Below, one piece after another: positions 23,345 through 33,852 of a stretch of 64,000 nt of DNA. The notes under the pieces were generated by a model that was given only the letters and a program-made list of their open reading frames with translations, searched no databases and was not told the origin of the DNA. The stretch comes from Catonia carolina (taxonomy: Eukaryota > Arthropoda > Insecta > Hemiptera > Achilidae). The DNA lies in the NCBI GenBank assembly GCA_035578175.1, contig JAQMRL010000001.1:49313553-49377552 (forward strand), in the 5' to 3' direction. The position numbers and the translations under genes were made by a program. Within the stretch, counting starts at the first letter, position 1. Each line of letters opens with the position of its first letter.

Positions 23345-23640
23345 ACTAAAAAAACCAACCGCGTTAATGGCTTTAAGGAGGCAGCACCCAGTGATAGTTA
23401 TCCAAATACTGATAATGTATTATTTTAATTTATTTTTTTGTACACGCAATAAAATAATGTTAAATTGCGTTAATGTATCATGTCTCTACTCCATCGGCGT
23501 TTCAGTTGTCTTTGTACGATTTCTGGTAGGTTTGGTTAATTCATATTTCTTAATAAGTGATTGTTATGATTTTGAAGTTTGTCTCTGTAAAATTTTAGAT
23601 AAATATGTGTTGTTGACGTAAGTAACGCCTAAGTCATTGT
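23345..23640 (-). pseudogene. Jockey LINE C-terminal tail and 3' UTR
   Basis: On the minus strand: NHNNHLLRNMN, a stop, PNLPEIVQRQLKRRWSRD then MIH and TAA at 23470-23472, i.e. the Jockey ORF2 ending. Downstream, the UTR block CTATCACTGGGT...TTAACGCGGTT (23340-23400) is shared with the plus-strand copy at 55.9 kb, so both belong to one subfamily. The 84-codon plus-strand frame at 23367-23621 is its antisense shadow. It abuts the upstream flank of the RNase-H LINE. Confidence 0.75.
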
Positions 23641-26477
23641 ATAGTGTTCTACACTACATGACGCTTACTTAACTCGGAGAATTAGAAATCATATGCAAGA
23701 ATTTGTAATTACATGAGTATCTTTTTATTATTACACTATTAGTATAATAATTAATACAGTTATAATTTAGTTGGAAGCACGATTGCCTGTGAATTTATGC
23801 CGTAGATGATATGAAATTAAACAAATAAAAAACAAAAGTTTACCATTATGTGTTACTTAATTTTTGAAACTATATATTTATAAAATTGCAAACTTGAATT
23901 TTTTTAAGGTTATAACATACTTGAGTATTTAGCCGAAACATAAGTGTACATAGTAGTAAATAAAAGATGGTGCAGAAAGAGAATCAAATATTTATTCTGA
24001 ACCATCTGAGGGATAAGATCTTTTATTAAAAACAACATTGATCTTGAAATGTGATCAGAAATTTATTATATATGACAGAAACCAAGAGGGTTTTAATCCT
24101 TAATTATATTTACCGTTGACAATACGAAACTAGATTAAGTAATAACGCCTGTACCAAATTTAAGGTTCTCTCAAAACTTTATATTGACTTAACTTGTAAT
24201 CAGAGTTAAGCGGAATATATTTAAAATGAAAAGAAAAAAGGTTACGTAAGTCTACTTCAATCCGCAATAGTAATCTCAGAAGAATTACTTTCCTGCACTC
24301 AAAGAATTCATTGCTATACTCAGAGAAGTAGTTGGGAATTTTTGTTTGCATTTTTTATAATACCTGCAAGGAAAAGAGAAACAGAGATAATACACTACAT
24401 CTAGAACGAACGCCTGTGAGAGCAAGCGATGAATGGCTATTTCCCCTGATAACAAAATGGAAGGTACGCAGTCAGTCAGGTGATGTTGGCTGAAGTTAGG
24501 TCAGACTGTTCAAATATTCCTTGGCCTCTTGATTCAAGCTTCCTAGGATGTAAATATTTGACCGAGCTAAATTTGCTCCTGGTCCTTACTCGTTGCATTA
24601 GTTGTCATCATCATTCGAATCTTTTCTGTCATAAATAGAAAAAATTAAAAAAGCAGTATAAATTTAAAAAAAATCCTTTATCTTGAAAAAGATTATTATC
24701 TTAATTTAATAAAAAAATCATGAAATTATTTTCAAGTTAACTTACTAAAATGTTTTTTTTTTTTAAATTCGATGTTACATGTAGTAAGTATTTATCTCTC
24801 TTTTTCAAAGTAAGTAATGTCGAATCGATAATTGCACTGTTATGATCATTCACAAAGAACATTAAGATATACAATTCTATTAAATATTAACTATAGGAAA
24901 ACGCTATCGATAAATTTGGCTGCGTTGGGCTCGATTTGAACTTTTATAGTGTAATTTCTGTTGGAAAGACTTAAACAACAGAATCTAAAGCAGCATCTTT
25001 TAAATATGCATAAGTGAAACTCTAAACAAACAGAATTTGAAACTGGTTTTTAAAACCTAAACTGTTTCTCATTGTTTTGAAATCTCACCATGCATTTTAA
25101 GTTTCAAGGTAAGTGAATGTTTTTTGTGAATTCTACTATTTAAATCTAGAATATTGCTCATGAAAAAATAACTTTTATTGTAGTTCAGCAATGACTTAAA
25201 AACATTTTTATGAATTAATTTTGTTTGACATTTCGGTAGAATTTTAGTTTTTTTAAGAGGAATAAAATGTAAAACTCAATTTTAGGTAGAATATAAAATA
25301 ATAAATAGCTATGAAATAAAAATAAAACCGTTTTGAAGTTTGGTTACAAATTTATGCAAACATATAAACGTAGACAAAGTATGTCAACAGTAGGAGTAAG
25401 AAGAAATAAGTAAGGTGAAAAAAAGTTGTAGTTTCAGCTTGTTACCACAATGGGTTTTTACAGCATCAAAAATACGCAACAGTCTTGCTTGTAAATCAGA
25501 AGTTGTATTAAAATTATTTTAATAATTTATTCAATAAAACTCTGTGGAACACAATAAACTGCTAGGAAAATGAATAAGTGAATAAAGACTAATGGGCCTC
25601 GCTGGTAAAAATGTACACCTATCAAAAATCCATAAAATAGCCTGTTATACTGTTACGTCGATTGTTTATTTTCCACAATATGTAAACTTTACTGGTTGAC
25701 AGTATATTACAGATAGAAGAGATGAGATTGCCTTTTGAAAAGAATTATTGAAAGATTCAGTATGTATAAATAATTGGTGAAAATGTCTAAGAGCACGCCC
25801 CATATTGTCTGTAAACTGCTCTTTACATATACATTTACAATTTAATGCTATAAATATCTTTGAATCTACTAAACAATATTACAATTTATTGATTTAATAT
25901 TATTATTGTAACGTACCTAACGGGAAACGTATTTTGCTGTTTGTGGAGTTTACGTGTCGGTTGTTTAGAACTACAGTAGGTCTGTAATTGATTCAATAAT
26001 GACGTATCGATGCGGAACGTGTGGTCAGTGGTATTGTGTTCAGAGCGTGGTAAAAATTTCCACTGTGTGCAAAGGTCTACTGGTTTACGTAGGAACGGGG
26101 ATATTGCGGTTAAATGCACTCACTATGCAAATTGAAATGGCGGCATTTGGAGTAAACGTTACGATTTATTCTTTACATGTGTATTTAAAATCTAGTTATA
26201 GGTCAAAGCAAGTTCACTGTTAATAAGTATCTAAGTCAGCCAATAATTAGTTTTTTAATTTTTAACAGAAAACATGCATTTAATATTTTGATGAAAGAGT
26301 AAAAAAAAAGTTGTGAAACCAGATATTCTTTTCCATTAGAACGTAAATGTTAACGTTTTACTTTGAACTTGTTAGCCAAAATTCTGTAAAATCGATTACT
26401 CTTAATTCACTTGTAATTAATTATTCACTTTATACAAGTTTGCTATAGGGCACATATACAATAAAACGCTTACTATA
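23641..26477. other. AT-rich stretch, mostly unassigned
   Basis: Nothing recognisable apart from the possible exon at 25918-26120. A GC-richer patch at 24370-24600 has no motif I recognise. Confidence 0.45.
25918..26120 (-). other. Possible host exon with splice donor and nearby YY1-like site
   Basis: On the minus strand an open run (25886-26119, with PVDLCTQWKFLPRSEHNTTD inside) reaches TAG-GTACGT at about 25911-25920, a strong splice-donor pattern. A polypyrimidine-poor but usable CAG lies at its start near 26080. About 20 bp upstream AAATGGCGGC (26135-26144, plus strand) resembles the Pho/YY1 motif often found at gene starts. Local CpG density is higher than the surroundings. No domain is recognised; this may be a 5' UTR exon, coding sequence or chance. 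Confidence 0.2.
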
Positions 26478-27418
26478 TTTTTACTTTCTCTTGCCTGAAT
26501 ATATAGGAAGGAAAGTTTTGTTTTCATGTCGATTTTTTGAAATCGAGTTTTCACCGGATCTACACGTTTTCAGACCCTTTGAACCCAAAAAACATGTTTT
26601 TAGCGATTGGTTTGTGTATGTGTTAATTGTGTGTGTGTGTGTGTGAACAGAATATCTCAAGACGGAACATCGTACGAACTTGAAACTTGAAACTTAAGTT
26701 AGACACCACTACCGGACCCGACTCAAACATTTTCATCAAAATCGGTCAACCGAAAGTAGTAGTTTATTCGTGTAATTTTTCACTTTATTGCGATTTTCTC
26801 AAAAACAGGTACTACGATTTTTTTTAAAATCGCCAGGTTTACTAAATTTTTTATGCTCTACAAAATAGGGTAGGCGCCATGTCTGCTAAAATTCTTGGAC
26901 ATGGTGTTTTCACGTTAAAAAAATTGTTTTCTTAAGATTGCGGCTTTAATACGCTTTGTAGCGCAAAAAAATATATAATAAAAGTTGTAGACAATTTAAA
27001 TTCTACAACTTTTATTCAAAACACTTCTTTTGCGTAACGCTTAGTGTAGCGGTAATTAGCGATTTTCTGTGTTTTTCTCACGAAAACGTGTAAAAAATCG
27101 ATTTTTAAAGATTTTGACCTTATTATGATTTTACGACAAAAAAGTATAATCAAATGTATAGGAAATTAAAAGATCTACAACTTTTATTTTAAGAATTTTT
27201 CTCTATAGAGCCTAGTTTAGCGTAAAAGAGTGATTTTCTGTATTTTTATGCCAAACTGAGGTTGATTTTTATTTTGCGTCTTTCACTCATGACTAAAATT
27301 AGGTTATGCTTATTCTGGTTAGTTTTTTTGGTTATTTCTAATGTTTTATTATTAATGTTAGATTTATTGTTAAGTATTTGCATTGGAAAGTCGTGTTAGT
27401 GTTTCACACTAGATGTTT
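26478..27418 (+). repeat. (TG)n-bearing repeat X, long copy (~940 bp)
   Basis: Begins TTTTTACTTTCTCTTGCC with a small inverted repeat around TATAGGAAGGAAAG, has a (TG)n tract at 26628-26645, then ATTTTCATCAAAATCGGTCA, and ends near GTGTTTCACACTAGAT (27398). The copy at 61.44-61.83 kb matches its first ~300 bp and its last ~35 bp but lacks the ~600 bp between. The middle, present only here, includes a perfect 15-bp inverted repeat (AATAAAAGTTGTAGA at 26977-26991; complement at 27002-27016). No long ORF or terminal inverted repeat fixes the class. Confidence 0.7.
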
Positions 27419-28659
27419 TGTTAAACAATAGACGTATTGTTGCATGTGTCTGTTGTGTATAACCTCTTAACTGAAAGCTTGAGAATAGAAAAATATTTCT
27501 TTACAAAAGAAAGTGCTCAAGACCAGATAAGATCAGACATTATGATTGTGTAAAAATCTGCATGCCTGTACGTGAGTGGATGCTTGGACTGACCAGAAGG
27601 GCTAATCTAAGTGAAGCAGACAAATTCGAGAAGAACATTGAACTGGTAGAAGAAAGAAAACCTGGAGTGAAATTGTGGTGAGAGTATGAGCTGTACGGCC
27701 TAAAGATCTTCTAGAAATGTGTTAAGTTACTTAATGGTTCCAAAATGGCTCTATAAGAGAAAAACCAATGAACGAAACACTAAAGGCAAAAATAAATTAA
27801 TAACAAAATTTTAGTTCAAAAAATAGTATTTTTTATGGAAATAAACTTTCAAAAACAACAACCATTTTAAATACGGATTTATTACCGAATAGATGGAAAT
27901 AAAATGTAATTTCTTTTGTTTAAAAAAATTAATAACGTCGAAAAAGTAAAGAGGATTTGAATGTTTTGTAGAGTAACATTTTAACAATATTTTATTAAAA
28001 ATGTTTATTTACTTAGAAAACTATGAGAGTATTACACTTATATTTTAGAGGACAATACGTATTTATAAAATAAATACAGTAAAAATAGAAGCGTATTCTT
28101 TTGAAAGAAATATTTTTATTCAGTTTTTAATAAAACATGTAAATAAAATTCTTTAGTGCATGTTTAATATTCAACAGTACTGAAGTGGAATAAAAATACT
28201 TGGGATAAAATAAATATTATTTTCTTGAGTCCTTCTGCTTTTCAAACTCGATACACAACGTCTACCGGTAAAATCCTATACACCTTCGGCTTAATCTTAA
28301 CGCTAAAAATAAAGATTTAGTTAAACATTTCTTGACTGTAAATATTTACTTCCTATTTGTCATTATTTTTTTACAATTGTTGCGTTAATAAGCTTTTCCG
28401 TTAAATTTATGTATTTGAAATCACATTACCTTTTGTTCAAAATTATGAGGCTTTTTCGAAAACACTCAAATAATTCTTTTTGTAATTCCGCTCAGAATAT
28501 TTTAACAGAAATTTACGTTACGTTAGACTATACAAACAAGTAAAGGAACCACTTACATAATAAAAATAATTGTCATAATTAAAGATCCGCGAATCCCATG
28601 TCACAAAACCACTCATAATATAGACAAGTACAAATACTAAACACCTACGCAATCAATTT
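27419..28659. other. Mostly unassigned, possible LINE scrap at 27530-27700
   Basis: A plus frame near 27560-27680 reads VREWMLGLTRRANLSEADKF. It distantly recalls the RMLG-TRRDRIRNE block that follows the RT thumb in RTE-like LINEs. It is too short to be firm. The remainder is AT-rich spacer. Confidence 0.3.
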
Positions 28660-29010
28660 GGCATCTGTACCGAATTTGAGACAACTTCTATAGAACATTT
28701 TCTGAATTTTCTACATATGCTCGGAATAAAATACCTCACATGACTCAAGAACTACTTCCAATTTCATAAATCATTGCTATCACCCACCACTTTGTTGTAC
28801 CTATTTATTCTGTTGTATTATACTACTTCTTATACAGCTTTTCTGTTATCATTATAGATTTTTACGATTAACTTTTATTAACCTTTGATAACATTTATTT
28901 TTCTTCTGTAATGTAATTTTACGTAACTTAAAATTTAAAACTTTGTAATTTAAATGTAGTCGCTAATAACCTAGTGACCATTATAAATTAATTTAAAAAA
29001 ATTAACGTCA
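28660..29010 (+). pseudogene. RNase-H-type LINE 3' end, strongly decayed
   Basis: At 28655-28730 the frame LRNQFGICTEFETTSIEHFL keeps part of the C-terminal finger region (the spaced ..T.EH.L block), though its cysteines are mostly gone. About 230 bp further on comes GTAGTCGCTAATAACC (28956 on) and an A-rich end (28990-29004). That is the tail block shared by the 20.7-kb LINE and the SINEs. Together these support an old relative of that LINE on the plus strand. Confidence 0.5.
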
Positions 29011-29369
29011 ACAAGAAAATGTACCCTGTTGAAGATACCTTCCTGACTAAATGTCTTAAATTTTATGGCATGTAAATATGATTAAAACAAAGAACATTTT
29101 AGAAAAAAAAGGTACATAACCAAAGAATATAATGGGTAATTGTCGTACACAGCAAAATAGACCAGGAAAAAGTTGGTGGAAGTCAATAATAGAAGAAGGT
29201 TGAGTTGGGCGTTACTTAGGAGATTTAGTTATATTCTAGGAAACTAGAAAATCCCACTACAGTCGTATACCAAGCTATTTGATTCTTGTATGTCCTAGTA
29301 CTAACGAGTGGTACACAAACTTCGGTGTTTATTGTGCCGAGTATAAGCAAATTAACATAACAATATTAA
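29011..29369. other. Possible transposon scrap, otherwise no gene
   Basis: At 29150-29260 a plus frame reads RPGKSWWKSIIEEG followed by GRYLGDLVIF after a stop, which looks like decayed retrotransposon C-terminal coding but was not assigned to a family. Confidence 0.3.
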
Positions 29370-29429
29370 CAACGTACCGTGGAATGGAATTTGATTGGGC
29401 ACTGCAACCTCAAAAGCTAAATGTATATA
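29370..29429 (+). pseudogene. LINE C-terminal remnant, part before the mariner
   Basis: Short plus-strand piece (GTATSKAKC) that seems to continue after the mariner insertion as KDIAKEQNIIKQ (30358 on). It corresponds to the R.KVKDI...QK.KW segment between the thumb and the C-terminal basic region. The join is inferred from frame and family order only. Confidence 0.35.
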
Positions 29430-30355
29430 CGAGGTGTGGCTATTAAATAACGAGACTGACGTTGTAAAAATTGTATTTTTATTTTATACACAATCACTTA
29501 TTGTCACCTTCAATATACACTCCTTCCCTATCCCTAAAACGCTCCATGCAAATTTTCCATTGTTGGAAACAGTGCTGGAAGTCATCTTCTGTCAGATCCT
29601 TCAGGACACGTACTGCTTTCCCTTTTACAGCTTCCACAGACTCAAATCTTGTCCTTTTTAATGCAGATTTCACCTAAGAGAACAGGTAGAAGTCTCATGG
29701 TGCAAGATCTGGTAAATAAAATGGATGTTCTAACACTGAGCTGCTGTACTTGGCTAGGAACCTCTTGACAGATAAAGCGGAATGAGCTGGCGCATTGCCT
29801 TGGTGGAGAACCCATGATTTGTCCTTCTACATTTCGAGGCGTTTTTTTCCTTACTCTTTGACGTAGTTAAGAAAGTACCTCAAGGTAGTAATATTGATTA
29901 ATTGTTTGTCAGGAACCCAGTGTAGGTGCACAATTCCATGGATATAAAAAAAACAATCATAATTGCTTTAAATTTTGATCTTCTTATTCGAGCTTTTTTG
30001 GCTCTCGGTGAAGTTTTGCTCTTCCAGTGCATGGATTAGCGCTTCGTTTCTGGATAATAAGTAAAAACCCACGTTTCATGACACGTTATTATCTTCTACC
30101 TGTTCCCTTAGGTGAAATATGTATTAAAAGGGACAAGATTTGAGTCTGTGGAAGCTGTAAATGAGAAAGCGGCACGTCTCCTGAAGAATCTGACAGAAGA
30201 TGACTTCCAGCCCTGTTTCCAACAATGAAAAATTCGGATGGAGCGTTGTAGGGATAGAGAAGGAGTGGTAATTGATTTTGTCAATAAGTGATATGTATAA
30301 AATAAAAATAAAATTTTTTACAACGTCAGTCTCGTTATTTAACAGCCACACCACG
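29430..30355 (-). mobile_element. mariner fold-back element with duplicated 3' end
   Basis: Flanked by TA on both sides (29428-29429 and 30356-30357). The left end CGAGGTGTGGCTATTAAA matches the reverse complement of the right end CGTGGTGTGGCTGTTAAA, and similarity runs inward for about 265 bp on each arm. Both arms encode the same transposase C-terminus pointing outward (plus-strand right arm FESVEAVNEKAARLLK; minus-strand left arm FESVEAVKGKAVRVLK). So the normal 5' end has been replaced by an inverted duplicate of the 3' end. The length is 926 bp; a complete mariner is about 1.3 kb. Confidence 0.85.
29460..30100 (-). pseudogene. mariner transposase, N-terminally deleted, catalytic sites mutated
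   Basis: Minus-strand reading enters at a TCHETWVFTYYPETKR block (usual GDETWVF.YDPETK; the first catalytic Asp reads His). It continues through KTSPRAKKARIRRSKFK and GIVHLHWVPDKQLIN, then VLHQGNAPAHSALSVKRF, where the second catalytic Asp reads Gly. The LPDLAP region of the third site follows, and then KALKRTRFESVEAV to a normal C-terminus. Several frameshifts lie between these blocks. The helix-turn-helix DNA-binding half is absent. It cannot be active. Confidence 0.8.
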
Positions 30356-30357
30356 TA

Positions 30358-30600
30358 TAAAGGACATCGCCAAAGAGCAGAACATCATAAAACAATGGAA
30401 TGGGCTGGCCATAACTAAATAAACATGGACGGTCAATGGAGTAGTGTTATTAAAAACTGGAGACTACGGACAGGAATATGAGGACGCGGTTGATAATGGA
30501 CGTAATGTTGAGATGACATTAAGAATGGTGGTATTAATGGGCTGAATACAGCAAGCAAAGATCAGAGAACGGGGAAAAAATTGGAGAAGACCTGTGTTCT
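30358..30600 (+). pseudogene. LINE C-terminal basic region, part after the mariner
   Basis: One frame reads KTMEWAGHN, MDGQWSSVIKNWRLRTG, then DDIKNGGINGLNTASKDQRT and GKKLEKTCVL. This is the familiar end of RTE-like arthropod LINEs (KW.WAGHI.RR.D.RWS.K...W.PR.G.R..GRP..RW.DDI....G..W...A.DR..WK..GEAYV). Multiple stops. Directly adjacent to the right TA of the mariner, supporting insertion of mariner into this LINE. Confidence 0.65.
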
Positions 30601-31989
30601 AAATTGAATAAATAAGCTACATAAAACGTAACGGTTACAAAAAGACATTGTGCTTTTACATGGTAAAATTATTCTAGCAATATGTTTTGCGTGTCCGCGT
30701 TAATAATTTTGGCCGATTCGGAAATTAATATGTTATTTAGCTTCAAATTTCTATATTAAATTTTAATTATTAAAACAGGCTACGTTATCTCATTGATGTT
30801 GTTATTATTGTTTGCTGGGATTATGAGTTAGGTATGTAAGAGATTATCGTATCGGGAGCAGTTTATCAATTCGCACATCTGTTGTTCTATTCTATAGCTT
30901 TGCCCCTACAAACCGAACAGAAACAAACGTTTCGCTCTGTACACACCGAAGTCATATCCCACCAGTGTTATCTCATACCGACAAACCTCAACTTGCAGAC
31001 GACTCAACTGTATAATTCTCAGTATAATATGAGATGTGTATATTCAATTGAATCCATCCACTAACCCAGTCAACTAGTCTAGATGTACTGTAACCGACTT
31101 GAATAATAAATGTCACTAATGCTTCTAGTACAATGAATCAAATCTACATCTATCTATTATTCAGTTATATTTGAAGATCATTGTAACATAACATTAAATG
31201 TTGTTATTTTATTGAACGAAATTTCCCCAATAGTTTGGTAACTAGACAAATAACTTAGGTTACGGTTAGATAAACTATCAAAATTATAACCACATGTAAT
31301 CAACAAAGCATTATTATACCTACGATAATCGGGACCTATGGAATTCAGTCTTCGAGCACATGTAGCAATACTGCTACTAACAACGGTTTCAAAACAAGAT
31401 CCTTTACAATGGAACCTTCCTTCAAAATTTGTTTTTCTTTTGTGGTAAATTAGTAAATAATTGAAAATACGACTATTCGTTTTATTAAATTGTGAACAAA
31501 ACATTTCAAAAGTTTACTTTCATCCCCTAAGATAAAGTTGATGGTAAGAAACAGCCCCTAGTTTTACAAATTGTAACTGACGGGTACTTTAGCCAATTTA
31601 CATGTAATCCATATAAAATTTCAGGGACAATTCCAATCTAGGGCACAAAACAAAGTCGAAGTATTCGTTGGTCTATAGCTTTGCAAAACCCAAAATCTGG
31701 TTTCATGTATTTTAAATGGAGATACTGTTTGTTCTTAAATAGAGTGTTCACCAAACAGATTTTTGAAAATTTACATGGTTGTAAAGAAGAAACTTTCAGG
31801 AATCTGACAAAAGTTGGAAAATAAAAAATTATAAAAATCATAACAAGATTTAGGCGACCACGTTGTAAATTTCAGTTTATTTTGAAGCCTCGTTTTGGTG
31901 ACGGGAGTCGTGTATTGAGGTGCGTATTTTATTTTATAATAACACTGACAGAAACATCCTGAAAGAAGATGTGTTAAAGTAACTACAAT
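30601..31989. other. No recognisable gene
   Basis: A 108-codon minus frame (31178-31504) and two shorter ones (30882-31064 plus, 31638-31841 minus) carry no domain, signal or repeat. They are longer than most chance frames here, so a host exon cannot be excluded for the first. Confidence 0.4.
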
Positions 31990-32158
31990 TTTTTTTAAAG
32001 TTAATTTAAAGTCGCATCAACAGCTAGGTTGTTAGCCACAACAGTGGGTTTTAACTTGTGGAAAATCTCTAGTTCCTGGACAAAAATCCCCGTGAAAATC
32101 GAACCCGGGACATTCGCGCTGTACGCTTGCGCGCTACAATTAAATTACGCTGGCGATC
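31990..32158 (-). repeat. tRNA-headed SINE, copy e
   Basis: On the minus strand: box-A-like TAATTTAATTGTAGCGCGC, box B CGGGTTCGATTTTC, then body AAAACCCACTGTTGTGG. The tail is CTAACAACCTAGCTG, TTGATGCGACTTTAAATTAA and a poly(A) (T-run 31990-31997). The tail is one of the closest to the LINE 3' end (TGTTGATGCGAC identical). Confidence 0.75.
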
Positions 32159-32904
32159 AATATAGTGAAATAGTTGTTAACAAAAAAAAAAAAATATATT
32201 AATTTACGATTTAATTCGCTCGTGACACATAGCTTTCACATTCAAATTTTTGAAACTGGTTTTTCTAATAATAGAATAATAATTTTGCTATTAATAAATT
32301 AAACTTTTAATTTTATTCAGAATACTTTACACTAAGCAAACTGTAAGAAAGATGGACGACTACTAAGAATGACTCTCCGAGAATATTAGCGTATTAACAG
32401 TTTTGCACTATTGAAGAAATTGACAGCTTTTTGAAATCAAAGTAAGAAAATCCAGAAGAATCATCATTGTTAGTGTTAGTTTTTTATGGAGGGATATACA
32501 TTTAAATATCTTCTTTATCTCACTTTGTTTTGTAATATTTTTCCGTTAACTCATATATTTTTGATCCGGCTCATTATAAACAGAAAACAAATTATTTTTA
32601 AATAATCCGCAGTAGTTCTTTAATACGTCGTTGTGGTTCAAAAATAATCTCCTTTTAATCAAAGTCGTTTCGTTATTATTACACACGACATCATTGTATG
32701 AGAAATTTTGACAACTATAGCTTGCTAATCTGTAGAAAGCTCCGGTGTATTTTCGTTTGATGAATTTGTAAGGTATCCTCTCAAAGTAGACTTGATAATG
32801 TTACCTTGTGATAACAAGAACGTTCGTTCGTTAGTTGTAAATCGTACGACACTGTTGACATAAATACTATAAACCGAATACTAAGCTATTTTTTTCCAAA
32901 GAAT
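32159..32904. other. No assigned gene; one suggestive minus-strand open run
   Basis: A minus frame of about 80 codons (roughly 32550-32795) includes YFERIPYKFIKRKYTGAFYR and ends at KYMS-stop. It lies directly downstream of the receptor-like exon on the same strand and could be another exon, but no motif is recognised. Confidence 0.3.
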
Positions 32905-33427
32905 ACTAACCTTTCGCTACCCATTGTTTAAATTTATACAAACACACATCCAGAACATAGAAATCTGTGAATCTCATGATGATCTGAGTCATGAATCCTA
33001 AAAGGCCAATAGAAATTATTGCGTAATTTATTCCTAGGTGTCCAAAAGTTATTGGTTTCCCTATTTCGTTCATAATAATATGGGAGACTAAACCGTGTAA
33101 CTTTGTGTTAATTAACACATTCATTAATGAACTCGCCTGAATCACATAATCCATTAAACTTTTCACGGGATTAAAAATGAACAATATTAAAAATGTATAA
33201 TATAAGAAATAAAATAAACATTAATACACCTTCTATTAATGTATGCGTAGACAAATGAATACTGAATATAGGGGATGTTGTATAATATTTTTCAATCGGA
33301 AATAATGAAATAGTATTAATTTCTTCCAGCTCCTGTAAAATATTACCTACCCAAAGATTAGATTTAAAAACTATTCCAGTGATCTTTTTTACAATCCGTT
33401 TTGGTTTTTTAATTTTATTGCTGCACT
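32905..33427 (-). pseudogene. Multi-pass membrane protein exon, possibly gustatory-receptor-like
   Basis: Two overlapping minus frames (33171-33452 and 32906-33184) join by one frameshift near 33180. The first holds VFKSNLWVGNILQEL, then ISLFPIEKYYTTSPIFSIHL and a hydrophobic segment ILFLILYIFNIV. The second holds MDYVIQASSLMNVL and the hydrophobic NYAIISIGLLGFMTQII. The order (LFP..., ...SP.F, then TM1) recalls the N-terminal half of insect gustatory receptors, but this is pattern resemblance only. The exon ends at AAAG-GTTAGT (32905 region), a good splice donor; GAACAG near 33428 could be the acceptor. Either a pseudogene, or a gene with a tiny intron at the frame change. Confidence 0.35.
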
Positions 33428-33802
33428 GTTCAATCAGCAGCACAATTTCCAAATTTGATTTAATTTAACGGACGGTGGAGAATTTTACTTTCAGGAGAAA
33501 GAGGTACACAGTGATTCTCCGTTAAGCACTATGAGTGCTGTCCATTATTCAAACCGAGGGGTCTCTGCTTCATTTTCGCTATAGGCCTCGTACAGTTGGA
33601 AAGTTCATTGTAGCCAGATATGGGTTAGTTGGTTGGGATGGTTATATAGTCATTTGCGAAATTAACTTTAGAATAACGAGTTTAGTTCCTTTAGTGTCGG
33701 AAATTTAAATCGTTGTGGAAGGTTTTATTTCTTAAGTAAAAAGGAGCGCCAGAAGCAATTTTAAGAATTTTAATTGAAAGGGCTTATTCGTCTTTAAGTT
33801 AC

Positions 33803-33852
33803 TTACCGTTGCTCCAAAATACTGCTCGCCATAAGACAAGATTGGTCTCATA
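33803..33852 (-). other. Possible short first coding exon of the receptor-like gene
   Basis: On the minus strand TTTTTGCATTGCAG precedes GATTATGAGACC, and the run closes at GCAACG-GTAAGT, an excellent donor. From the ATG it reads MRPILSYGEQYFGAT in phase 0. The candidate acceptor near 33428 would continue in phase 0 into the exon at 32905-33427. A short N-terminal piece with RPIL..FG fits receptor starts, but a ~375-bp intron and this start are predictions only. Confidence 0.25.

Noticed and set aside
23367..23621. 84-codon plus-strand ORF
   Set aside because: Antisense to the Jockey C-terminus, whose minus-strand motifs and shared 3' UTR explain the sequence.
29395..30354. Two similar 76-88 codon ORFs facing each other as a gene pair
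   Set aside because: They are the antisense of the duplicated mariner transposase C-terminus in the fold-back arms.
31178..31504. 108-codon minus ORF as a gene
   Set aside because: No domain, no splice context I trust, no repeat membership; left as unassigned rather than named.
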